Assembly: GCA_947501475.1 (NCBI GenBank)
Contig: CANMWA010000002.1
Location: 372,001 to 436,000, forward strand
Direction of reading: 5' to 3'
Length of the DNA stretch: 64,000 nucleotides
From: an uncultured Aquimarina sp.
GTDB taxonomy: Bacteria; Bacteroidota; Bacteroidia; Flavobacteriales; Flavobacteriaceae
The translations under genes and the position numbers were made by a program. Shown here piece by piece: positions 8,612 to 17,609 of this stretch (position 1 is the stretch's first letter; every line of letters begins with the position of its first letter). Below the pieces are notes generated by a model, which worked only from the letters and a program-made list of their open reading frames with translations, was not told where the DNA came from and searched no databases.

Positions 8612-9505
8612 ATGTTATCATATCTGAAACTAATAAAATTTGATAATTTATTCATAATTGCCTTAGCCCAATTATGTATCAAATATGGTCTTTTTGAGCC
8701 TTTTGGTATTGCAATTACGTTAAATGGTTTTGGGATAGCTTTACTTATAGTAGCAACAGTTTTGATTGCCGCAGGAGGCAATATAATTATAGAAATATAT
8801 AATCAGGAAGATTCTAGTGTTCTGCACAAAACTATATCTGAAAAATTAGCGAATCGATTGTTTATCATTTTTAATGTTCTTGGTGTTCTTATTGGGTTTT
8901 ATTTATCTAATTTGATAGGTCGACCGGGGTTTGCTGCATTATTTATTATCATTTCTGGAATATTCTACATCTACGCTTCATCATTAAAAGAAACTTTGAT
9001 TGTTAAGAATATTATTATTGGAATATTAGCTGCATTAAGCTTAATTGCTGTGGGGATTTTTGATCTTCTACCTGCGATAACCGAAAAAAACAGAGCATCA
9101 CAAACTGTAATTTTCTCAATAATTTTGGATTACTCGATCTTTGCATTTATGATTATAGTGATTAGAGAGATTATTAAAGACTGTATTAATATAGATAGAG
9201 ATCACAATCAAGGTATTAAAACAATCCCAATTGTTATGGGTAAAAATAGGACACTAAAATTAGTTGGTGCATTGGCTATACTACCTATCATTGCTGTCGT
9301 TTATTACATATACACTTATCTTTTTTCAAACACTGAAGTTGTTCTTTTTGTATTGATTCTACTTATAGCTCCTTTACTCTATTTTATAATTAGAAGCTTC
9401 ATTTCAGAATCTGATAATCATCTCGTGGTATTAAAATTAATACTTAAAATTGTACTTATCACTGCCGCTATCTCTCTATTATTTTATCAATTTGTATTAA
9501 AATAA
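8612..9505 (+). CDS. UbiA-family prenyltransferase with a degenerate first motif
   Basis: A 297-residue polytopic membrane protein of the UbiA superfamily, most like the flavobacterial proteins annotated as geranylgeranylglycerol-phosphate geranylgeranyltransferase. The open frame begins at a TTG at 8576, but the ATG at 8612 gives the typical start MLSYLKLIKFDNLFIIALAQ. The second Asp-rich motif is kept (KDCINIDRDHNQGIKTIPI). The first motif, normally NDxxDxxxD, reads IEIYNQEDS, so its key Asp residues are lost. It may be inactive or use a changed substrate (inference). It ends 3 bases before maf, suggesting one transcript. Confidence 0.8.
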   Translation: MLSYLKLIKFDNLFIIALAQLCIKYGLFEPFGIAITLNGFGIALLIVATVLIAAGGNIIIEIYNQEDSSVLHKTISEKLANRLFIIFNVLGVLIGFYLSNLIGRPGFAALFIIISGIFYIYASSLKETLIVKNIIIGILAALSLIAVGIFDLLPAITEKNRASQTVIFSIILDYSIFAFMIIVIREIIKDCINIDRDHNQGIKTIPIVMGKNRTLKLVGALAILPIIAVVYYIYTYLFSNTEVVLFVLILLIAPLLYFIIRSFISESDNHLVVLKLILKIVLITAAISLLFYQFVLK

Positions 9506-9508
9506 ATT

Positions 9509-10096
9509 ATGCTAAAGGATTTGCTTAAAAACTACAATATCATTCTTGCATCTGGGTCACCAAGAAGGCAGCAATTTTTTAAAGATCTTGATTTAGATTT
9601 TACAATTCAATTAAAAGAAATAGAAGAACTATATCCTAATCATCTAAAAGCTGAAGAAATTACAGATTATTTGGCACAACTTAAAGCAAAAGCTTTTACT
9701 GATTTAAAAGAAAATGATATTTTAATTACTAGTGATACCATAGTTTGGCACAAAAATCAAGCCCTTGGTAAACCCAAAAGTCTAGACGAAGCAAAACAAA
9801 TGATAGCTTCATTATCCAACGACACACATAAAGTTATCACATCTGTATGCTTTACAACTATAGATCAAATAAAAGTAATACACTACACCACAAAAGTTAC
9901 TTTCAGAAAACTTTCTACACAAGAAATAACATATTATGTAGACACCCATCAACCCTTAGATAAAGCAGGAGCTTATGGCATACAAGAATGGATTGGCTTT
10001 ATTGGGATATCAAATATTGAAGGTAGCTATTTTAATGTCATGGGGATGCCAACCCACCTTGTTTATGAAACGTTAATTCAAATTGCTAAATCATAG
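9509..10096 (+). CDS. maf: Maf-like nucleoside triphosphate pyrophosphatase
   Basis: A 195-residue cytoplasmic pyrophosphatase of the Maf family, which removes non-canonical or modified nucleotides such as m5UTP and UTP/dTTP analogues. The substrate loop ASGSPRR near the N-terminus, the catalytic SDTIVW, and DKAGAYGIQEW with GSYFNVMGMP near the C-terminus are all present. It starts 3 bases after the prenyltransferase stop. The lipoprotein gene follows 41 bases later. Confidence 0.94.
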   Translation: MLKDLLKNYNIILASGSPRRQQFFKDLDLDFTIQLKEIEELYPNHLKAEEITDYLAQLKAKAFTDLKENDILITSDTIVWHKNQALGKPKSLDEAKQMIASLSNDTHKVITSVCFTTIDQIKVIHYTTKVTFRKLSTQEITYYVDTHQPLDKAGAYGIQEWIGFIGISNIEGSYFNVMGMPTHLVYETLIQIAKS

Positions 10097-10137
10097 CTTT
10101 ATTGTAATTTGCATAGTACGCAATAAAAGTAAAAGTT

Positions 10138-11070
10138 ATGAAAAAGTCAATATTATTATTCGCGTTTTTGGGCATATTAGTGATTATTGCTTGCAGTAAT
10201 ATTAAAGCTGATGATGTTTCAAAAACAATAGAAAAAACTACTGAAAAAATTACCCCTCCGACAAAGAAACTTACTGAAGATTTTAAAAAATATTGGTACG
10301 CTGGTACTGCCGAAATATCATCCTATCAATTAGAGCAAGCTCGATATGGTGAGATTAGGAAAGGTACTGCGGTACTTATCTATGTTACCGAGGATTTTTT
10401 GCCAGAGGCTCAAGTAAAAGCAGATCGCCAAAATGCTAATAACATCCCTGTATTAAAGCTAAATAGTACTAAAAAATTTAATACAGGAATCTACCCATAT
10501 TCTATAATGCAGAGTACTTTTTATCCTGTAGCAAATAATCAACATGCAATAAAAGTATCTAGTTCTATGCAAGAATGGTGTGGACATGTATATGCCCAAT
10601 TAAATAATAAAAAACAATTTGAAGTATTATCTCATTCTTATTTTCAGGGTGAAGCAGATCAACAATTCACTCTTGATAAAGCTATTCTTGAAAATGAGTT
10701 ATGGGCAAAAATAAGAATCAACCCTAATGATTTACCACAAGGTAATCTTAAGATTATCCCTTCATTTGAATACTCTAGATTAAGGCACACAAAAATTAAA
10801 GCCTATACAGCAAAAGCATCTCTAGAAAAAAAAGGGAGTACAAATATTTATAGTATCAACTATCCAAAACTTAACAGAAATATTAGTATTACTTTTGATA
10901 ATACTTTTCCTTATGAAATTGAAAGCTGGACAGAAACTTTCAAAAGTGGTTTTGGGCCTAACGCCAAAGAACTTACTACAAAAGCAACCAAAATAAAAAG
11001 TATTAAATCTGCATATTGGGGTAAAAACAGTAATAAAGATGAAGTACTAAGAGAAGAACTAGGACTATAA
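10138..11070 (+). CDS. Conserved flavobacterial lipoprotein of unknown function
   Basis: A 310-residue protein with a lipobox (VIIACSN, Cys about residue 19), so probably outer-membrane or periplasmic. The mature part is a soluble domain with [32 protein letters not shown] and [14 protein letters not shown], which recur in flavobacterial homologues I recall. These homologues are sometimes labelled septum formation inhibitor Maf, apparently because they sit next to maf; none of the Maf motifs is present. I do not know its function. It is downstream of maf on the same strand. Confidence 0.75.
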   Translation: MKKSILLFAFLGILVIIACSNIKADDVSKTIEKTTEKITPPTKKLTEDFKKYWYAGTAEISSYQLEQARYGEIRKGTAVLIYVTEDFLPEAQVKADRQNANNIPVLKLNSTKKFNTGIYPYSIMQSTFYPVANNQHAIKVSSSMQEWCGHVYAQLNNKKQFEVLSHSYFQGEADQQFTLDKAILENELWAKIRINPNDLPQGNLKIIPSFEYSRLRHTKIKAYTAKASLEKKGSTNIYSINYPKLNRNISITFDNTFPYEIESWTETFKSGFGPNAKELTTKATKIKSIKSAYWGKNSNKDEVLREELGL

Positions 11071-11089
11071 TAATCAATATAAAAACAAA

Positions 11090-11377
11090 ATGATAAAACT
11101 ATCAGAATCAGAAATTCAAGAACGTCTTAAAAACATCGATGGTTGGGAGTATAATGATAATGCTATCCATACGACATTCGAATTTAATGATTTCAAAGAT
11201 GCGTTTTCGGTAATGACTCGCATAGCTTTTGAAGCTGAGGCACAAAACCATCACCCAGATTGGACAAATGTATATAACAAACTACAAATTAGCTTATCAA
11301 CGCATGATGCTGGCGGAGTTACAGAAAACGATTTTAAATTAGCTAAAACCATTGAAGAAATTATTGAAGGGGATTAA
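11090..11377 (+). CDS. 4a-hydroxytetrahydrobiopterin dehydratase (PCD/DCoH)
   Basis: A 95-residue pterin-4a-carbinolamine dehydratase that regenerates the pterin cofactor after aromatic amino acid hydroxylation. The conserved NHHPDW motif near residues 61-66 and [16 protein letters not shown] near the C-terminus identify it. Length is normal. It lies 19 bases after the lipoprotein gene and may share its transcript. No phenylalanine hydroxylase is in the window. Confidence 0.93.
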   Translation: MIKLSESEIQERLKNIDGWEYNDNAIHTTFEFNDFKDAFSVMTRIAFEAEAQNHHPDWTNVYNKLQISLSTHDAGGVTENDFKLAKTIEEIIEGD

Positions 11378-11439
11378 TCCTTCAAATACGCAAAGAGTTT
11401 GCTTTGGATCAAAATTCTCTGATTGATCTTAAGCAAACA

Positions 11440-11471
11440 TTTGTCAAAAACTTGGTTTCTACTTATGTTTG
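11440..11471 (+). promoter_or_regulatory. Promoter of the yebC-type gene
   Basis: TTTG (11440-11443), a 20-base spacer and TATGTTTG (11464-11471) match the Bacteroidota sigma-A consensus exactly. Transcription would begin near 11479, about 16 bases before the ATG at 11495. Confidence 0.75.
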
Positions 11472-11494
11472 TATTTAGATTTTAAAATTAGCAT

Positions 11495-12220
11495 ATGGGA
11501 AGAGCTTTTGAATTTAGAAAAGCGCGTAAGATGAAACGTTGGTCAGCAATGTCTAAAGCGTTTACTCGAATAGGTAAAGATATTGTAATGGCAGTAAAAG
11601 AAGGCGGACCAGATCCGGCTTCTAATTCTCGCTTGAGAGCTGTAATACAGAATGCCAAGTCTGTAAACATGCCCAAAGACAATGTCGAAAGAGCAATTAA
11701 AAAAGCATCTGATAAAGATCAAAGTGATTATAAAGAAGTTCTTTTTGAAGGTTATGCACCACACGGAATAGCAATTTTGGTAGAAACTGCAACAGATAAC
11801 AATAATAGAACTGTTGCTAATATCAGATCCTATTTTAATAAATGTGATGGTAATCTAGGAACGTCAGGTTCTGTAGAGTTTATGTTTGACCATACTTGTA
11901 ATTTTAGAATTAATGGCGAAGGTATAGATCCTGAGGAGTTAGAGCTTGAATTTATCGATTTTGGTGCCGAAGAAGTATTTCAAGACGATGATGGTATATT
12001 AATATACGCTCCTTTTGAAAGTTTTGGAGCCATACAAAAAGAATTAGAAAGCCGTGAGATTGAAATCTTATCTTCAGGTTTTGAACGTATCCCACAAGTC
12101 ACAAAAAAAATAACTACTGAGCAAGCTGCAGATGTAGAAAAACTATTAGAAAAAATAGAGGAAGATGACGATGTGCAGAATGTATATCATACTATGGAAG
12201 AATCTTCTTCTGAAGGGTAA
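11495..12220 (+). CDS. YebC/PmpR-family protein
   Basis: A 241-residue YebC-family protein (MGRAFEFRKARKMKRWSAMS, GPDPASNSRLR, NMPKDNVERAIKKA). The family was described as transcriptional regulators; recent work links members to relief of ribosome stalling at proline-rich stretches, so either role is possible. The three-domain layout is complete and the acidic C-terminus (KIEEDDDVQNVYHTM) is typical. It has its own promoter and a clear terminator, so it is probably monocistronic. Confidence 0.92.
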   Translation: MGRAFEFRKARKMKRWSAMSKAFTRIGKDIVMAVKEGGPDPASNSRLRAVIQNAKSVNMPKDNVERAIKKASDKDQSDYKEVLFEGYAPHGIAILVETATDNNNRTVANIRSYFNKCDGNLGTSGSVEFMFDHTCNFRINGEGIDPEELELEFIDFGAEEVFQDDDGILIYAPFESFGAIQKELESREIEILSSGFERIPQVTKKITTEQAADVEKLLEKIEEDDDVQNVYHTMEESSSEG

Positions 12221-12243
12221 AACACATATACTATTTATGATAT

Positions 12244-12277
12244 AAAAAGAGTTTAGCTATGCTAAGCTCTTTTTTTG
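12244..12277 (+). terminator. Terminator after the yebC-type gene
   Basis: AAGAGTTTAGC pairs with GCTAAGCTCTT (one G-T pair) around a short loop and is followed by seven or more T's. It lies 24 bases after the stop at 12220. Confidence 0.85.
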
Positions 12278-12320
12278 TTATGTTTTATATATTCACTCGA
12301 CTACATATAAAATCCAAAGC

Positions 12321-12821
12321 ATGAAAAAATTACTCATATTGATTCTTCTTTCTATAGGAAGTATATCTTATGCCCAAAATATGGATAATACTATATTACA
12401 AGAAGTTATTCAAAAACATGCAGATACTCTTGGAGGTGTAACAGGAAATTGGAAATTTATATACAAAGAAATACCGATGCTTTGTGTTACCGATGAAGCA
12501 AATAATAGAATGAGAATTATTTCACCTATTACAGAATCTGATACTTTGGATAAAGACCTGTTACTAGATTCAATGACAGCCAATTTTCATTCTGCATTAG
12601 ATGTAAAATATGCTATAGCAAACGGAATTTTATGGTCTGTGTATATTCACCCATTAAAAGAACTTTCGAATGAACAGGTAGAAAGTGCAATATCCCAGGT
12701 GTATTATGCGGCAAAAACCTTCGGAACTACTTTTACGAGTACAGAACTTATTTTTGGTGGTAGAAATACTCAGAAACAACAAATAGAAGAAATTAAAGAA
12801 GAGAAAACTCGTAAATTTTAA
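12321..12821 (+). CDS. Small secreted protein of unknown function
   Basis: A 166-residue protein with a clear signal peptide (LLILILLSIGSISYAQ). The mature part contains ADTLGGVTGNWKFIYKEIP, then NRMRIISPITESD and LWSVYIHPLKELSNEQVESA. I recall similar exported proteins in other Flavobacteriia, where they are called hypothetical. The mixed alpha/beta pattern with a phrase on response to molecules bound (IPMLCVTDE) suggests a small binding fold, but that is weak inference. Its stop overlaps the 3' end of the convergent acyltransferase by 4 bases. Confidence 0.75.
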   Translation: MKKLLILILLSIGSISYAQNMDNTILQEVIQKHADTLGGVTGNWKFIYKEIPMLCVTDEANNRMRIISPITESDTLDKDLLLDSMTANFHSALDVKYAIANGILWSVYIHPLKELSNEQVESAISQVYYAAKTFGTTFTSTELIFGGRNTQKQQIEEIKEEKTRKF

Positions 12822-13372
12822 TCTACATCAAAGCTATATTCAGGCACTTTACCTTTTACTCCTTTAAAAAAGCTATACATAAATTCGAAATCTTTTTCAA
12901 TATCATCAGTTGGATAAAACGGTGCTGAGATTACATTTTGTTTTTTCCCAAAATCAAAAGTTATCATAATGATAGGAACTTTTGCGGTTTTTGCGATGTG
13001 ATAAAAACCTGTTTTCCATTCTGTAACTTTTTTTCGAGTTCCTTCTGGTGCTATAGTTAGTCGTAATTCATCTCTTTTTTCAAACAACTCCGCTATTGCT
13101 TCAACTTTATTTTGACCAGGGGTTCTATCAAGAGCAATGCCTCCAACTTTTCTAAAATACAAACCTAAAGGCCATTTAAAAAGCTCTTTCTTAGCCAAAA
13201 AGCTAATTTTAATATTTGCTAATTGCCTTATAAACAAACCAATATAAAAATCATGCCAACTCGTATGAGGAACAGCAATAACAACACATTTTTTGATAGC
13301 ATCTGCATTGAAATCGCCTATAATTTTCCAGCCCAAAATTTTATTATATACAAAGGTCCATAATCGCTTCAT
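12818..13372 (-). CDS. PlsC-like lysophospholipid acyltransferase
   Basis: A 184-residue acyltransferase of the PlsC/LPLAT superfamily, which moves an acyl chain onto a glycerol-phosphate type acceptor at the inner membrane. The catalytic HxxxxD motif is present as HTSWHD near residue 36, and the acceptor motif is APEGTRKK near residue 108. It is shorter than classical PlsC and resembles the small LPLAT proteins that acylate unusual lipids. It follows the KdsB-KdnB fusion gene by 23 bases and is probably cotranscribed with it, fitting an envelope-lipid role. Confidence 0.85.
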   Translation of the reverse strand: MKRLWTFVYNKILGWKIIGDFNADAIKKCVVIAVPHTSWHDFYIGLFIRQLANIKISFLAKKELFKWPLGLYFRKVGGIALDRTPGQNKVEAIAELFEKRDELRLTIAPEGTRKKVTEWKTGFYHIAKTAKVPIIMITFDFGKKQNVISAPFYPTDDIEKDFEFMYSFFKGVKGKVPEYSFDVD

Positions 13373-13395
13373 AAAACATAAGTTAAGATTGGGAG

Positions 13396-15273
13396 TTATA
13401 AAGAACGATAAATTTCTTTCAGTTTGTCTGCATTAATCTTTGATTTCCAATCAGTACCCAAAGCATTTTCCCAAAGAGGCTCCAGACTTAATGCAACTTT
13501 AGTCATTACATTTAACTGATTTTCAGTCACATCAGCACAAACACCTACAGGAAGAGTAATGTTATGTACTTCTTTCATCTTTTTAAATACCGCAACTCCT
13601 TCAGGGTAATACTCACCAAGTTTATCAAATACTATACAGTTACCAATACCGTGTTTTGTCCCCAAAACATAAGCCAATCCATAGCTCATTGCATGAGCAA
13701 CACCTACTTGAGAATAAGCAATACTCATACCGCCATGCCATGAAGCCATCATTAATTTAGCATCAGCTTCTTCCTTATTCAAAGTATTTTTTAGGAAAAT
13801 TTCTTTACAAATTTCTAAAGCTTTTTCTCCATAACTTTGACTAAAGGCGTTTAAATATGTTCCATCCAAAGACTCTACACAATGAATATAACAATCCATA
13901 CCCGTATAAAACCATTGATCTCTAGGTACGTCTTTTATTAATTCTGGATCCAAAATAACCTGATCAAAGGGAGTAAAGTCAGAATTAATACCCAATTTAC
14001 GCTCTGGTCCTGTAAGGACAGTAGTACGAGATACTTCTGCGCCAGTGCCTGAAATAGTAGGGATGCCAACATGAAAAACAGCTTTGTTTTTAACCAAATC
14101 CCATCCTTGATAATCTGCTGCACTCCCAGGGTTAGTTAACATTATAGCAACGGCTTTAGACAAATCAAGCATTGACCCTCCTCCTATTCCAATAATACCA
14201 CTTGGAGTATATTGATAATCAGATTTTATCTTAGATACAATTTTATCTACTTGTGAGGTTTTCGGTTCTTCTGCTGTTGAAACATAAATAATTTCATCAA
14301 GAGATGATAGCGGAATTCTACCTTCAATAAAAGAGGTGTTATTTTCAAAAACACTATCTATTAGGTATATGAAAGGCGCTACCCCTTTGCGCTCACATGA
14401 GATAATTTCCCCTATTTGATTAAACGATCCTTTACCAAATACTACTTTTGGAACCATCGGAAAGTTTCTATGATTAGAAGTATATACTTCGGAAGTAGTA
14501 GCTATATATTTCGTACTCAAAATATCTTCTTTATTAATTATTTTTTTTGCTCTTTCTAAATCTTCCGGGGTATCAATTTCAACACCTTCGTGTTGTGTTT
14601 CAATCATTTTTATATTCTTACCATATTCTAGATAACGTATACATTCAATTTTTTCTGAAGCTTCTAAAGAACGCATGGGGAGGTTATAGAAATCTAAAAT
14701 AGCTTGTTTTCTAAATGCATATACACCTTTATGTTTATGATATGTATAATCTAACTCTTTGTCTCTTGGATACGGGATTGGTGCTCGTGAAAAATATAAA
14801 GCATAGTTGTTTTCATCAACGATAACTTTTACACTATTAGGGTTCATGATATCATCCCAATCACTAATAGGAGTCATCAAACTTGCAAGATCAATCTTAT
14901 CAGCATCATTTTCATAAAACACCTCTAAAACTTTTTTTAGGCTTTCACGATCAGTAAATGGTTCATCACCTTGAACATTTACAACAATGTCAACATCCAT
15001 TTTTTCTACAGCCTCTGCTATTCTATCACTACCGCAATCATGTTCTTTTATACTCATAATAGCCTTACCTCCATTAGCGATAATTTCATCATAAATAATA
15101 TCACTATCTGTAACAACATACACTGCATCAAACAGTTCTGAATTTAATGTAGCCTCATAAGTTCTTCGAATAACGGTTTTTCCTCCAAGGTCCTGCATTA
15201 GCTTACCAGGAAATCGCGTGGCCGCGTATCTCGCAGGGATCATTGCGATGGTTTTTAGAGTATTTTTGTTCAA
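13396..15273 (-). CDS. kdsB: Fusion of Kdo cytidylyltransferase (KdsB) and a KdnB-like iron alcohol dehydrogenase
   Basis: A 625-residue two-domain protein. Residues 1 to about 247 are a CMP-Kdo synthetase ([44 protein letters not shown]), which activates Kdo with CTP. Residues about 265-625 are an iron-containing alcohol dehydrogenase: nucleotide motif [13 protein letters not shown] and the four expected metal ligands in [16 protein letters not shown] and TKHGIGN. The phrase [22 protein letters not shown] recalls KdnB, which oxidises C8 of Kdo on the way to 8-amino-Kdo. I see no stop or low-complexity break at the joint. The start is TTG; the next ATG (15243) would cut into the first beta strand. 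Expected partner: aminotransferase KdnA, absent here. Confidence 0.88.
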   Translation of the reverse strand: MNKNTLKTIAMIPARYAATRFPGKLMQDLGGKTVIRRTYEATLNSELFDAVYVVTDSDIIYDEIIANGGKAIMSIKEHDCGSDRIAEAVEKMDVDIVVNVQGDEPFTDRESLKKVLEVFYENDADKIDLASLMTPISDWDDIMNPNSVKVIVDENNYALYFSRAPIPYPRDKELDYTYHKHKGVYAFRKQAILDFYNLPMRSLEASEKIECIRYLEYGKNIKMIETQHEGVEIDTPEDLERAKKIINKEDILSTKYIATTSEVYTSNHRNFPMVPKVVFGKGSFNQIGEIISCERKGVAPFIYLIDSVFENNTSFIEGRIPLSSLDEIIYVSTAEEPKTSQVDKIVSKIKSDYQYTPSGIIGIGGGSMLDLSKAVAIMLTNPGSAADYQGWDLVKNKAVFHVGIPTISGTGAEVSRTTVLTGPERKLGINSDFTPFDQVILDPELIKDVPRDQWFYTGMDCYIHCVESLDGTYLNAFSQSYGEKALEICKEIFLKNTLNKEEADAKLMMASWHGGMSIAYSQVGVAHAMSYGLAYVLGTKHGIGNCIVFDKLGEYYPEGVAVFKKMKEVHNITLPVGVCADVTENQLNVMTKVALSLEPLWENALGTDWKSKINADKLKEIYRSL

Positions 15274-15295
15274 AATTTTTTGCTTTTTAGAATTG

Positions 15296-15325
15296 CAAAA
15301 ATAACTTTTTAAAATTGATTTTCAA
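15296..15325 (-). promoter_or_regulatory. Promoter of the KdsB-KdnB fusion gene
   Basis: Minus strand TTG (15323-15325), 19-base spacer, TATTTTTG (15296-15303): an exact Bacteroidota-type promoter. The predicted transcript start near 15288 leaves about 15 bases before the TTG start at 15273. Confidence 0.7.
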
Positions 15326-15401
15326 GTTATCCTGACGATTTAGTTTGCTTATTATTGTACCATTACATTAATTATAAAATTTATTACAATAATTAAATAT
15401 A

Positions 15402-16829
15402 CTAGTTTTCTACAAAAAAATCATCTTTAAACCCTATCAAATACAACTTTCTCTTAGCTCTTGTTACTGCAGTATACAACCATCTTAAATAATCTTTGGT
15501 TATACCTTCAGAAAGATATGGTTGTTCTATAAAAACAGTATCCCATTGTCCTCCTTGTGATTTATGACATGTAATAGCATAAGAGAATTTAACCTGTAAA
15601 CTGTTGTAAAACTTACTGCTTTTTACTTTTAAAAATTTTTTATACTTCGATTTTTCAGATTCAAAATCTTTCATTACTTCTTGGTATAACTGATTAGATT
15701 CTTCGTATGACAACGACGGTGTCTCAGAGGTTAGGGTATCTAACAGTAAAACAGTATCAAAAGGTTTTTGATCCGGATAATCCACCATGCTTATTTTAAC
15801 TTCCGCAAATCTAAAACCATACAATTCTTTTATTGCATATATTTCTAAAACTTTTATAATATCACCATTTGCAATAAAGCCAGCTTCACTTTTATTATCC
15901 AACCAAAAATAATTATTCTTAACTACCATCAAATAATCACCCGATGATAGTTCTTCTTCTTGAAAAAGTATTCTGGATCTAATTTGTTGATTATAAATAT
16001 TGGCTCTTTTATTTGACCGAAGTATTATTACCGATTCTTCATGACCTAGTGTTGTGTATGCATCATTCAATGCATCCATAATCTCATGACCATCAATACA
16101 TCTAACAATATCTGAATACCCAGATATATGAAATTGAAAAGAATCATAAAAACCATCGTTAAGAAATTCTCTTAATCTAGTGGCATTCATTAAGATACCA
16201 CTATTCTCTGCCTGTCTCACTACTTCATCTAGCTCTATTTGAGTTACTTCTTTATTAAATCCCATAGATAAATTATCCGGATTAAGAGCTGGGCTTACCT
16301 CTAATTTAACAGGAGGTAACTGTGCTGTATCTCCAATAAAAAGAATTTTACAATTATATCCCGAATACACATACATCATCAAATCATCGAGTAAAGATCC
16401 ATTTTCGAATAGCTTACTATCACTTGGTGTATCAGGTATCATTGAAGCTTCATCAATGATAAATAATGTATTACGGCTTTTATTTTGTTTTAGCTGAAAT
16501 GCTACTCCCCCACTACTATTTTTTTTAGGATAATAGATGTTTCTATGAATTGTTTGAGCTTGTTTTCCAGAATAATTACTAATCACCTTAGCTGCACGAC
16601 CTGTTGGAGCCAAAAGAACTGGAGTCAATTTGGCTTTCCATAAGTTTTTCACTAAAGTCCCTATCAAAGTGGTTTTACCAGTACCAGCATATCCTTTTAA
16701 TAAAAACAAATCGTCTTTTGAGCCAGAGAGCATAAAAGAAGATAATTTTTGTAAAACTATATCTTGTTTTAATGTTGGTTCAAAAGGAAAATCTTTTTTC
16801 AACAATTCATAAAACTCTCTTTCCCCCAT
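15402..16829 (-). CDS. RecD-like superfamily-1 DNA helicase
   Basis: A 475-residue AAA/UvrD-type helicase close to RecD2/Dda-like enzymes. Walker A is GYAGTGKTTL near residues 46-54, Walker B is FIIDEASM, and the motif V/VI region reads TCHKSQGGQWDTVFIEQ and LYTAVTRAKRKLYLIG. It lacks the long N-terminal region of RecD2, being the short form common in Bacteroidota. A role in DNA repair or processing is likely. It stands alone, divergent from the gene at 16965; a possible -7 box TATCTTTG is at 16871-16878. Confidence 0.88.
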   Translation of the reverse strand: MGEREFYELLKKDFPFEPTLKQDIVLQKLSSFMLSGSKDDLFLLKGYAGTGKTTLIGTLVKNLWKAKLTPVLLAPTGRAAKVISNYSGKQAQTIHRNIYYPKKNSSGGVAFQLKQNKSRNTLFIIDEASMIPDTPSDSKLFENGSLLDDLMMYVYSGYNCKILFIGDTAQLPPVKLEVSPALNPDNLSMGFNKEVTQIELDEVVRQAENSGILMNATRLREFLNDGFYDSFQFHISGYSDIVRCIDGHEIMDALNDAYTTLGHEESVIILRSNKRANIYNQQIRSRILFQEEELSSGDYLMVVKNNYFWLDNKSEAGFIANGDIIKVLEIYAIKELYGFRFAEVKISMVDYPDQKPFDTVLLLDTLTSETPSLSYEESNQLYQEVMKDFESEKSKYKKFLKVKSSKFYNSLQVKFSYAITCHKSQGGQWDTVFIEQPYLSEGITKDYLRWLYTAVTRAKRKLYLIGFKDDFFVEN

Positions 16830-16964
16830 TAAAAACTTTATTCTGAATAGTTATACAATAATTAATAAATCAAAGATAAGGATGATTTTTTGGCAATAAA
16901 CTTTTACGATTGAAAAAAAATTGTAGATTTGCGTATACACTAATGTTTAAAGCTAAATCACAAA

Positions 16965-17609
16965 ATGAAAATTGTCATTCAATTAGTTCTTTGGGTAGTT
17001 ATAGGATTTTTAGGGTACCTAGTATACAATTCTGTTATGGGTCCTGTAAGATTCAACAAAGTAAAAGAAGCGCGATATGCTAAAGCCGTTGAAAATTTAA
17101 GAAACATACGTACAGCCCAATTAGCTCACAGAGCTGTAACTGGAAGGTTTGAAAAAAATCCAGAGAAATTAATTTCTTTCATAGATACAGCAAAATTTAC
17201 ACTAACACAAAGAAGAGATTCAAGTTTTATTAGATTTAATAAAATATTAAAAATTGATGAACCAAAAGATACAGTGGTTGTCGATACTCTTGGATACGCA
17301 TCGATAAAAGATTCTTTGTTTAAAAACAATCAACATCAAACTATGATCAAAGTACCTATTGAAGGTGTTGATGCTAGTTTTGAAATGGATGCTGGTTACA
17401 TTAACAAAAATGATTTAAGAATCGCTGTTTTTGAAACCAAAGTTGCTAAAGATGTTTTATTACATGATCTAGATAAAGATCTTTTAGCTCAGGAAAAAGA
17501 AGTAGTATCGGTAGATGGAGTTAATGGACCTTTTCTTTCTGTAGGTTCTATGACTGAAGTAAAGACTTCTGGTAACTGGCCACTAACTTATGGAGCAAAC
17601 GATCAATAA
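16965..17609 (+). CDS. Single-pass membrane protein with pseudopilin-like N-terminus
   Basis: A 214-residue protein with one N-terminal membrane helix (residues about 5-25) and a periplasmic or extracytoplasmic remainder. Directly after the helix comes ENLRNIRTAQLAHRAVTGRF, followed by EKLISFI. This resembles the helix/loop pattern of type II/IV pseudopilins (AQ..Y...G.Y....L..L), although no prepilin cleavage site is visible. The C-terminus ends in NWPLTYGANDQ. Its last 20 bases overlap the start of the DUF3822 gene, so translation is probably coupled. A -7 box TAGATTTG lies at 16924-16931. Function unknown. Confidence 0.75.
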   Translation: MKIVIQLVLWVVIGFLGYLVYNSVMGPVRFNKVKEARYAKAVENLRNIRTAQLAHRAVTGRFEKNPEKLISFIDTAKFTLTQRRDSSFIRFNKILKIDEPKDTVVVDTLGYASIKDSLFKNNQHQTMIKVPIEGVDASFEMDAGYINKNDLRIAVFETKVAKDVLLHDLDKDLLAQEKEVVSVDGVNGPFLSVGSMTEVKTSGNWPLTYGANDQ

